Positions 1 to 6,315 of a DNA stretch of 10,320 nt are shown piece by piece (the first letter of the stretch is position 1; every line of letters starts with the position of its first letter). Source of the stretch: Ignavibacteria bacterium (lineage in GTDB: Bacteria; Bacteroidota; Ignavibacteria; Tepidaquicellales; OLB5); NCBI GenBank assembly GCA_030835005.1, contig JAUQWT010000258.1, forward strand, positions 1 to 10,320, written 5' to 3'. The position numbers and the translations under genes were made by a program. The notes under the pieces are model-generated. The model had not been told where the DNA came from and ran no database searches. It saw only the letters and a list, made by a program, of their open reading frames with translations.

Positions 1-1857
1 AAAAAGTATAAAAGAGGCGCGATGCTGTTTTCAGCGGGAATTGTTGTAAATATATTCCTTTCGGCAGTGTTTATTGCAGGTTCATTTTTCTTAACCTCCA
101 GCGGGAATACAACCGGTAAAGAGATAGTTGAGCTCTCCAAAGAAAAAGGTATGGTAATGGTAGAGCATTTGTACTCGCTTTACAAAGGCTCGGCGGGTGA
201 TGTGAGAGAAGACGACGAACAGACGCTGAAGATGTTTGCGCTTTATGATGCTGTGAAGTATGACTTAACTTTGTCATTTGATATTCCCAACAAATCCATT
301 AAAGGCTTAAACTATATGCAGCTTCGCGCCGAGACTGATACACTCAGAACTATATATGTCAATCTATATGACAACATGCGCGTGAAAAGCGTTTCAGTCC
401 AAAACATCATGCGACTTGGAATAAACTACAACGAAGCACGAGATATTCCGAATTGGAACGACGCATCATTTACCCAGACAACAAATTATCTTATCATCAC
501 GCTTAAAAGCGATGATATTCCCATGAAGGGTGATATACTTGCTCTTAAAATAGATTACTCGGGAAAACCTGTTAAAAAAGGATTTGATTCATTTTCATTT
601 AAAGAGCTTTACGGAAATATGTATATCTATACTTTGAGTGAACCAACATGGGGACCGGTATGGTGGCCTTCAAAAGATTTTCCGGATGATAAAGCAGATA
701 TGCGAATGAGCCTGATAGTACCAACAGGCATGAAAGGTGTTTCAAACGGCTTGCTTACTGATACTGTACAGAACGGAGACGGCACAACGACATTCAACTG
801 GAAGAGCAACTATCCAATAGCAACTTACCTGGAATGTATTGTAGTGGGAAAGCTCTCGTACTGGGAAGATACTTATACATCACTTGACGGAAGCAAAACA
901 ATGCCTGTAGTTTATTATGCATTTCCTAAGGATTCGCTTAAGGCAACGGTTGACTGGAAGGCAACTCCTGAGATGATAAAGTATTACTCAGAAACATTCG
1001 GCGAGTATCCTTTTATAGAAGAAAAATACGGGCTGGTTCAGTTCGGTTGGACAAGCGGCGCTATGGAACATCAAACCATCACATCATACGGCTACCTGCT
1101 TGTAACCGGCGATAACCGCTATGATTTTGTTGCGGCTCATGAGCTTGCTCATCACTGGTTTGGCGATGCAGTAACGCTGAAGAACTGGAAGAACATCTGG
1201 CTTAACGAAGGATTTGCATCTTACGCCGAAGCCCTTTGGATGGAGCATACCGGAGGCATGCCCGCTTACTTAAGCCACATGAAGGGTTTTGATTTCGGTT
1301 ATTTCACGGGTACGGTATATGACCCGAAAGGGTTTATCGATAATCCCGCCATTTACGCAACCATCTACCAAAAGGGCGCGTGGGTGCTGCATATGCTTAG
1401 AGGCATAATGGGTGATGAAAAGTTTTTTGGCGCAGTTAGGGCATACTACGAAAAATATAAATACAGCAATGCAGAGACTACTAACCTTATTGCAGTAATG
1501 GAAGAATATTACGGCTCAACTCTTGACTGGTTTTTTGACCAGTGGGTTTACACTGGTACAGGCAGGCCGAAGTATGAGTACTCGTGGAAGTTCGAGGACT
1601 TCCAGGGACAAAAAGGCTCCGGAGTTTATACAGTAAGATTGCAGCTGAAGCAGGTTCAAAAAGATGACCTTGAGTGTTACAAGATGCCGATAAAGGTCAC
1701 AGTTGTAACAGAGGCCGGCAGCAAAGAATTTTCTGTATTCAATGATACACGAGAGCAGTCATTTTTGCTTACTGTTGACTCAACTCCCAAAGAAGTGATA
1801 ATAGATAAAGATGGCTGGATACTCAAAAAAGCTGCTAAAGGCACATACGAAAAATAA
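1..1857 (+). CDS. M1 family zinc aminopeptidase, membrane-targeted, 5' end probably off the window
   Basis: Zinc metallopeptidase of the M1 (gluzincin) family, expected to remove N-terminal residues from peptides at or outside the inner membrane. Numbered from the ATG at 22 (611 aa): the zinc site is H373-E374-x-x-H377 with the third ligand E396 in NEGFAS, exactly HEXXH-x18-E. The substrate-binding GxMEN-type motif reads G346-A-M-E-H350, and Y449 in YQKG matches the catalytic tyrosine. An N-terminal beta-rich domain precedes this (about 40-300), and a small beta domain follows (about 520-605). Residues 1-25 are hydrophobic, like a signal peptide or anchor, but carry no positive charge. The frame stays open to base 1 and adds KKYKRGA, a good signal-peptide n-region, so the true start probably lies upstream of the window. 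An AGAGG at 13-17 leaves the ATG at 22 possible. No T9SS sorting domain is present. First visible gene of a three-gene operon; its stop overlaps the next start by one base (TAATG). Family call is firm; substrate is unknown. Confidence 0.95.
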   Translation, partial: KKYKRGAMLFSAGIVVNIFLSAVFIAGSFFLTSSGNTTGKEIVELSKEKGMVMVEHLYSLYKGSAGDVREDDEQTLKMFALYDAVKYDLTLSFDIPNKSIKGLNYMQLRAETDTLRTIYVNLYDNMRVKSVSVQNIMRLGINYNEARDIPNWNDASFTQTTNYLIITLKSDDIPMKGDILALKIDYSGKPVKKGFDSFSFKELYGNMYIYTLSEPTWGPVWWPSKDFPDDKADMRMSLIVPTGMKGVSNGLLTDTVQNGDGTTTFNWKSNYPIATYLECIVVGKLSYWEDTYTSLDGSKTMPVVYYAFPKDSLKATVDWKATPEMIKYYSETFGEYPFIEEKYGLVQFGWTSGAMEHQTITSYGYLLVTGDNRYDFVAAHELAHHWFGDAVTLKNWKNIWLNEGFASYAEALWMEHTGGMPAYLSHMKGFDFGYFTGTVYDPKGFIDNPAIYATIYQKGAWVLHMLRGIMGDEKFFGAVRAYYEKYKYSNAETTNLIAVMEEYYGSTLDWFFDQWVYTGTGRPKYEYSWKFEDFQGQKGSGVYTVRLQLKQVQKDDLECYKMPIKVTVVTEAGSKEFSVFNDTREQSFLLTVDSTPKEVIIDKDGWILKKAAKGTYEK

Positions 1858-2897
1858 TGGGGCTCTCTGCGCAGGAACAGAAGGCATATTACACTAACTT
1901 GCTTCATCTCCACGCAAAGCACTTCGGCACAGGGATAAAAGAATACAGACCGATTTCTTCGCACGGATCAGACAGGATTATTGTAAGGCTAATCTCAGAA
2001 AGAGGCGGCACATGTATTGGCATAATAAATCCAGTTCATATTTCAGAAAACAAAGCTTTTATCAGCTTTGGAATTCATTTCAAGAGCGCGGGGCTTAAAA
2101 TTCCGGAGATATACACTGTTTCAGAAGATCAGAAGCATTATCTGCTTGAAGATCTTGGAGATGAATCATTATTTGACAGAATTTCAGCCGGCAATTCATT
2201 TGATGATGAAAAGAAAGGACTGTATAAACGGGTATTCGAAGAGCTGCCAAAATTCCAGATCACAGCGGGCAAAGATATAGATTATTCATTATGCTATCAG
2301 TTCAGTGAATTCGGCAGTGATAATATTAATTTTGATTTGAATTATTTCAAGGAAAGATTCCTGAGTAATTTCTTTAAGAGCGAAATTAATGCCGCTAAGC
2401 TTGATAAAGATCTTGATCTGCTAAAGAGTGAAATATTAGAAGTGCCGCGTGATTATTTTTTGTACCGTGATTTTCAGTCAAGGAATGTAATGATAAAAGA
2501 TGAAAAGCTCTATTTTATAGATTTTCAGTCCGGCAGAAAAGGCGCATTGCTTTATGATGCTGCTTCAATGCTCTATGATGCGAAGGCGAATATCCCTCAG
2601 GATGCAAGAGAGGAATTGCTTGCCTACTATCTGGAAGTACTGAAGAGTTTTACAGTTATTGATACAGTCTATTACAGCAGGAAGTTCTGGTTTTTTGCGA
2701 TCATCCGGATCATGCAGGCAATGGGTGCATACGGCTACCTTGGGCTGATAAAAGGCAAGAGCCGTTTTCTTGAGAGCATACCTTACGCATTAAAGAACAT
2801 TGACTTTATTTTAAACGAGCGAGTTCCGAAAAGTGAATTTAACTACCTTAAACAAATATTTTTTGAATTACAGAATGAAAATAATTTAACAAAATGA
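1857..2897 (+). CDS. APH-fold phosphotransferase (sugar/small-molecule kinase-like)
   Basis: Cytosolic ATP-dependent kinase of the aminoglycoside phosphotransferase/choline kinase fold, 346 aa. The N-lobe spans about 25-115 and includes LLEDLGDESLF, the usual hinge region. The catalytic loop is Y203-R-D205-F-Q-S-R-N210, with D205 as the base and N210 and D222 (IDFQSGR) as metal ligands. The usual loop histidine (HxD) is a tyrosine here. The helical C-lobe ends with a segment of the type IPYALKNIDFIL. From memory, YRDFQSRN plus IDFQ-GR-GA marks a Bacteroidota-wide family in which this kinase is often fused to a RapZ-like C-terminal domain and sits near a sugar nucleotidyltransferase, resembling AmgK of cell-wall amino-sugar recycling. 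Neither the fusion nor a nucleotidyltransferase is seen here. The start overlaps the peptidase stop by one base and has no Shine-Dalgarno sequence, suggesting translational coupling. Antibiotic resistance is not implied. Substrate is unknown. Confidence 0.9.
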   Translation: MGLSAQEQKAYYTNLLHLHAKHFGTGIKEYRPISSHGSDRIIVRLISERGGTCIGIINPVHISENKAFISFGIHFKSAGLKIPEIYTVSEDQKHYLLEDLGDESLFDRISAGNSFDDEKKGLYKRVFEELPKFQITAGKDIDYSLCYQFSEFGSDNINFDLNYFKERFLSNFFKSEINAAKLDKDLDLLKSEILEVPRDYFLYRDFQSRNVMIKDEKLYFIDFQSGRKGALLYDAASMLYDAKANIPQDAREELLAYYLEVLKSFTVIDTVYYSRKFWFFAIIRIMQAMGAYGYLGLIKGKSRFLESIPYALKNIDFILNERVPKSEFNYLKQIFFELQNENNLTK

Positions 2898-3694
2898 CGA
2901 AACATAATATCCGCGGATTGAATGTATTAGAGTACGGCGAAGGAAACCAATTTGCCATAATTTTTATTCATGCATTTCCGCTATGCAGCAGGATGTGGGA
3001 TAAACAGGTTGAGGCTCTTGAGGGAAAATACAGGGTTATTGTGTATGACCTGAGGAGTTTCGGATATAGCGAGTACGGCGACGGACACTATACTATTGAT
3101 TCACACGTTAGTGATCTTATTTCAATCACTGATAGCCTTAAGCTTGATAAGCCTGTAGTTTGCGGCCTATCTATGGGAGGTTACATTACCTTAAGGGCGC
3201 TTGAGCTTTACCAAAGTAAATTTAAAGGCGCGATAATTGCGGATTCCAAGGCTGAGTCGGATAACAATCCAACCAAGCACGCGCGGGCAGATCAGATCAA
3301 AATGATAAAGAACGGCCAGCGTGAGCAGTTCACAGGGAATTTCATAAAGGGAGCGCTTAGTGATTCCAATTACACCGAAAAGACCGAGCTTGTTGAATTC
3401 CTTAAGACTATGATCGGCTGGCAAAAAAACGAGGCAATAACAGGCGCGCTTATGACACTGGCAGCAAGAGCTGATACAACGGAGTTTCTTGAGAGACTTG
3501 ATATCAGAACACTTATTATTGCAGGTAAAGAAGACAAACTTACTCCTCCGGAATTTTCTAAGATAATTTACGGCAAGACAAAGAACTCAGATTTTAAACT
3601 CATTTCAAATGCCGGGCATCTATCTAATATGGAAAACCCGGAAGAATTCAATGCTGCAATTTTAGATTTTCTAAAAGGGTATGAGAAGAAGTAG
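2894..3694 (+). CDS. Alpha/beta hydrolase (esterase/enol-lactonase-like)
   Basis: Single-domain alpha/beta hydrolase of 266 aa, a normal full length for the 3-oxoadipate enol-lactonase/carboxylesterase-like group; predicted cytosolic because there is no signal peptide. The oxyanion-hole motif H26-A-F-P29 follows the first core strands. The nucleophile elbow is G91-L-S93-M-G-G96. The acid is D214 in AGKEDKLTPP and the histidine is H242 in NAGHLSNMENP, giving a complete S93-D214-H242 triad. A cap region lies between about residues 120 and 185. It overlaps the kinase gene by four bases (ATGA), the classic coupled arrangement, with no Shine-Dalgarno sequence, so it is the last gene of the + strand unit. 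The sequence does not reveal the substrate; esterase, lactonase or haloperoxidase-like activities are all possible in this fold. Its stop codon lies inside the left arm of a hairpin at 3691-3718. Confidence 0.92.
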   Translation: MTKHNIRGLNVLEYGEGNQFAIIFIHAFPLCSRMWDKQVEALEGKYRVIVYDLRSFGYSEYGDGHYTIDSHVSDLISITDSLKLDKPVVCGLSMGGYITLRALELYQSKFKGAIIADSKAESDNNPTKHARADQIKMIKNGQREQFTGNFIKGALSDSNYTEKTELVEFLKTMIGWQKNEAITGALMTLAARADTTEFLERLDIRTLIIAGKEDKLTPPEFSKIIYGKTKNSDFKLISNAGHLSNMENPEEFNAAILDFLKGYEKK

Positions 3695-3718
3695 AGATAG
3701 GTTTTACCCTACCTCTAC
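3691..3718 (-). terminator. Hairpin between convergent genes, probable terminator of the threonine dehydrogenase gene
   Basis: Arms 3691-3701 and 3708-3718 pair over 11 positions around a 6-base loop. Read as + strand RNA there is one A-C mismatch (3697/3712). Read as minus-strand RNA the same position becomes a G-U wobble, so the stem is continuous. On the minus strand it is followed by a pyrimidine-rich stretch (TTCTTCT, 3684-3690), but not by a pure T-run. It lies 23 bases past the end of the minus-strand dehydrogenase gene and overlaps the stop codon of the + strand hydrolase, so it may serve both directions, better for the minus strand. Confidence 0.55.
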
Positions 3719-3740
3719 AAAGATATTTCATTTTAAGATA

Positions 3741-4691
3741 TTAGTTCTGTAATTTCTTTCTTACTTCACCAAGCATAATATCAGTCATGAGATCAAGTCC
3801 GTACTCATGCTTCCAGCCCCAGTCACGCCTGGCATCATCATCATTAATGCTTTCGGGCCATGATTCAGCAATTTGCTGGCGGAAATCGGGCTTGTAGGTT
3901 ATCGTGAAATCCGGAATATGTTTCCTGATCGCCTTGGCAAGCTCACCCGGATTGAAACTAATGCCGCTTAAGTTGTAGCTAGATCTTATTTTGATCTTTT
4001 CGGGATCGGATTCCATCAAGTCGATCGTTCCGCGGATTGCATCAGGCATAAACATCATAGGCAGCGAAGTATTTTCTGAAAGGAAGCATTCATACTTTCC
4101 TGATCTGATCGCTTCGTAGAATATTTCTACAGCATAATCAGTTGTTCCCCCGCCTGCTTCTGTCTTGTAGCTGATCAAGCCGGGGTATCTGACGCTGCGA
4201 ACATCAACTCCGTACTTATTAAAATAATATTCGCACCATCTTTCTCCCGCCTGTTTGCTGATTCCGTACACAGTTGAGGGTTCCATAACAGTTAGCTGCG
4301 GAGTATTTTTCTTGGGAGTGCTTGGTCCGAAAACCGCAATTGAGCTTGGCCAGAAAACTTTGTCTATTACTTTTTCCTTGGCAAGATCAAGCACAAGCAG
4401 CAAGCTCTTCATGTTTAAGTCCCACGCTTTGCCCGGATTCTTCTCTGCATTTCCTGAAAGCATGGCGGCCAGAAGGTAAACTTTTTTGATATTATTTTTT
4501 GTGATTATCTCTGTAAGTTTTGCGGAATCGGTAACATCATGTTTAATGAAAGGTCCTGATTCCATTACATCGTGTGCTGCATTTTTTATGTCGCTAGCAA
4601 ATACTGTATCGTTCCCGAATCTGCTTCTAAGCTCCAGAGTTAATTCCGAGCCAATCTGTCCGGATGCACCAATTACTATAGTATTACTCAT
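3741..4691 (-). CDS. tdh: L-threonine 3-dehydrogenase, SDR (epimerase-like) type
   Basis: NAD-dependent oxidation of L-threonine to 2-amino-3-ketobutyrate, the first step of threonine breakdown to glycine plus acetyl-CoA, in the cytosol. The 316-aa length is usual for the extended short-chain dehydrogenase type, not the zinc-dependent MDR type of E. coli. The Rossmann dinucleotide motif is G8-A-S-G11-Q-I-G14, with D34 at the end of the second strand as expected for NAD. The substrate serine region is PSSIAVFGP (115-123) and the catalytic pair is Y142-x3-K146. The blocks KQAGERWCEYY, RYPGLISYKT, GGGTTDYAVEIF, LPMMFMPDAIR, PDFRQQIAESWP and DWGWKHEY are, as I recall them, characteristic of the bacterial and animal TDH family and set it apart from UDP-sugar epimerases. 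The partner 2-amino-3-ketobutyrate ligase is not in the window. The leader is A-rich without a Shine-Dalgarno sequence. It follows the AtuA-like gene by 144 bases, so it is probably transcribed on its own. Confidence 0.9.
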   Translation of the reverse strand: MSNTIVIGASGQIGSELTLELRSRFGNDTVFASDIKNAAHDVMESGPFIKHDVTDSAKLTEIITKNNIKKVYLLAAMLSGNAEKNPGKAWDLNMKSLLLVLDLAKEKVIDKVFWPSSIAVFGPSTPKKNTPQLTVMEPSTVYGISKQAGERWCEYYFNKYGVDVRSVRYPGLISYKTEAGGGTTDYAVEIFYEAIRSGKYECFLSENTSLPMMFMPDAIRGTIDLMESDPEKIKIRSSYNLSGISFNPGELAKAIRKHIPDFTITYKPDFRQQIAESWPESINDDDARRDWGWKHEYGLDLMTDIMLGEVRKKLQN

Positions 4692-4751
4692 TTTTTAATT
4701 TGTAAGATTTCTGATAAATGGAAGACTTTTGAAAATTTTTTAGTTCAGAAG

Positions 4752-4771
4752 CACAGACATTCTTGTCTGCG
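4752..4771 (-). repeat. Short hairpin between the AtuA-like gene and tdh
   Basis: CAGACA (4754-4759) and TGTCTG (4764-4769) form a perfect 6-base inverted repeat around a 4-base loop. Read as minus-strand RNA the stem grows to 8 pairs by adding one G-U and one C-G pair; the + strand has a mismatch at the G-U position. No T-run follows directly on the minus strand, so it is a poor rho-independent terminator. It could be an RNA end or stability element, or one copy of a dispersed palindromic repeat. Confidence 0.5.
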
Positions 4772-4783
4772 AAAACACTATTA

Positions 4784-4795
4784 TGCATTAATGCA
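4784..4795. repeat. 12-base perfect palindrome TGCATTAATGCA
   Basis: The sequence equals its own reverse complement over all 12 bases. It lies in the 144-base gap between the AtuA-like gene and tdh, 13 bases from the neighbouring hairpin and about 90 bases upstream of the tdh start. Its size and symmetry fit a binding site for a dimeric regulator, but no regulator gene is nearby and the role is a guess. Confidence 0.4.
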
Positions 4796-4835
4796 GGATC
4801 ATGACACAGGCAGATAACAACCATCGTTACTCTAA

Positions 4836-6197
4836 TTATATCCCTTCAACAATAACTACCGGTTCAACTTTGCTTTTTGGGATAAGTGCAGGCCAGTAAG
4901 CCACTACATCAGAGGCTTTAGGCCTTCCGCCTGCAAAACCGGTAACGCTTGGAGGCCCTGTTAATATTAATGGCGCAATTTCTTTGCTGAATCTTTCAAT
5001 CGTTGCTTTTTCTTTTGAGCGCACACCAACTCTGAGTACAACTTCACTCAAATCGTCGCGGCGTTTAACAAGCGGGCCGTGGCAGCTATTATATCCAAGG
5101 AATTCAGTTCTGATTTCTTCGAACTTGAGCCCGAGGTCATCCAGCCTGATGCGAAGTATCTTATCGGCAGCTTCTGCTTTCTTCAACGCATCGGGGGCAG
5201 AATAAGTTAGTGTAGTAAACGCACTAAAGCCGTCGTCATAAGACATTGATACTTTATAGAAATCAGTTTTAGGAAATCCTTTAACATCGTACACTCTTAC
5301 GCGGTCTTTTCCGGCTTGCTCCAATTTGATCGAAGTAAAATCAGCGATGCAATCAGGCGTGATGTAATCTTTCGGATCGCCAATCTCATACAGCAATTGT
5401 TCGCTCACTGTTTCAGTTGAAACAAATCCGCCGGTATTTTCATGTTTTGTGATGAAGAAAGTCCCGTCTTTATGCGCTTCAACAATTGGGAATCCAATCC
5501 GTGCAAGATCGGGAACGTTTTCCCAGTCACCAAGGAAATTTCCGCCGCTTGCCTGCCCGCCGCACTCTATAATATGACCTGCAACAGTACCCGCTGCCAT
5601 TTTATCCCAATCATTCATATCCCAGCCGAATTCATAAATCATAGGCCCTAGAGTTAAACCGGTATCTGTAACCCTTCCGGTTATGACAATATCAGCCCCC
5701 TGCTCCAAAGCATCAACGATCGGTTTTGCGCCAAAATAAACATTTGCGCTTAATACTTTTTCTTTAATGATCTCTGCACTTTCGCCGGTTTCCATATTAT
5801 TCAAAGTAACGCCTTCTTTAATCAGCGAATCTATATCATCAAGAATATTATCACCCATCACAACGCCAATCTTAATTCCGCTAATGCCAAGTTTTTTTGC
5901 GACTTCAAATACTGCGTCACGGCATGCAATGGGATTCACTCCACCGCCATTTGTAACAACTTTGAATTTTTTTTCTTTTAACAGAGGTAAGAGTCTTTCC
6001 ATTAACGGCGGAATATCGCGTGCATAACCAAGTGCGGGATTCTTCAGCTTTTGCTTCTGCAAAATTGACATCGTAACCTCGGCAAGATAATCCATCATAA
6101 GGTAATCAATCTCGCCTTTTGAAGCCTGATGAACCGGCGCATCTATCAAATCACCCCAAAATCCCTGTCCTGAAGCTATCTTAATTGTATCTTTCAT
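4836..6197 (-). CDS. Acyclic terpene utilization AtuA family protein (DUF1446)
   Basis: Full-length member of the AtuA/DUF1446 family, named after a gene of the Pseudomonas acyclic terpene (citronellol/geraniol) pathway. The biochemical reaction is not established for the family. The N-terminus shows GQGFWGD (10-16) and PVHQ, followed by a glycine-rich VTNGGGVNP block (81-89), then GRVTDTGLTLGP (174-185) and AGHIIECGGQASGGNF (206-221), all conserved-looking. GPPSVTGFAGGRPK lies near the C-terminus. There is no signal peptide, so it is probably cytosolic. I place the start at the ATG at 6197 (453 aa); a TTG directly upstream at 6200 would add one residue but is less likely. No Shine-Dalgarno sequence is present. 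The usual small DUF4387 partner and acyl-CoA carboxylase genes are not next to it, so a terpene role cannot be assumed. Family assignment is strong; function is unknown. Confidence 0.88.
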   Translation of the reverse strand: MKDTIKIASGQGFWGDLIDAPVHQASKGEIDYLMMDYLAEVTMSILQKQKLKNPALGYARDIPPLMERLLPLLKEKKFKVVTNGGGVNPIACRDAVFEVAKKLGISGIKIGVVMGDNILDDIDSLIKEGVTLNNMETGESAEIIKEKVLSANVYFGAKPIVDALEQGADIVITGRVTDTGLTLGPMIYEFGWDMNDWDKMAAGTVAGHIIECGGQASGGNFLGDWENVPDLARIGFPIVEAHKDGTFFITKHENTGGFVSTETVSEQLLYEIGDPKDYITPDCIADFTSIKLEQAGKDRVRVYDVKGFPKTDFYKVSMSYDDGFSAFTTLTYSAPDALKKAEAADKILRIRLDDLGLKFEEIRTEFLGYNSCHGPLVKRRDDLSEVVLRVGVRSKEKATIERFSKEIAPLILTGPPSVTGFAGGRPKASDVVAYWPALIPKSKVEPVVIVEGI

Positions 6198-6219
6198 CAA
6201 AAATAATGTTGTATTTATA

Positions 6220-6227
6220 CAAATTTA
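6220..6227 (-). promoter_or_regulatory. Possible Bacteroidota-type -7 box for the AtuA-like gene
   Basis: The minus strand reads TAAATTTG here, matching the TAnnTTTG -7 element known from Bacteroidota primary sigma factors. It is 22 bases before the ATG at 6197, which would leave a leader of roughly 15-20 bases. No convincing -33 TTTG element is seen at the usual distance, and the region is AT-rich, so a chance match is possible. Confidence 0.3.
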
Positions 6228-6255
6228 CCAAAAAAAGATGACATTTAAAATTGAA

Positions 6256-6283
6256 AATCCCCTCTAAAAAAACAGAGGGGATT
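6256..6283 (-). terminator. Rho-independent terminator of the T9SS propeller gene
   Basis: A perfect 10-base inverted repeat, AATCCCCTCT (6256-6265) and AGAGGGGATT (6274-6283), encloses an 8-base loop. Read on the minus strand, the GC-rich stem is followed by TTTTCAATTTT, a good U-tract. It sits about 32 bases past the end of the propeller gene, so it separates that gene from the AtuA-like gene downstream. The + strand is flanked by less suitable sequence, which supports the minus direction. Confidence 0.85.
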
Positions 6284-6315
6284 CAAATATCCATACGACT
6301 ATGAAACTTCACATT

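Noticed and set aside
1857..2897. Aminoglycoside resistance gene
   Set aside because: The fold is shared, but the motifs fit a lineage-wide housekeeping kinase-like family, and there is no mobile context.
3719..3742. AAGATATT direct repeat between the convergent genes
   Set aside because: Two 8-base AT-rich copies in such a short AT-rich gap are easily due to chance.
3741..4691. UDP-glucose 4-epimerase or another sugar-nucleotide epimerase
   Set aside because: The fold is the same, but the blocks around KQAGERWCEYY, GGGTTDYAV and PDFRQQIAESWP fit the threonine dehydrogenase group, and there are no sugar genes beside it.
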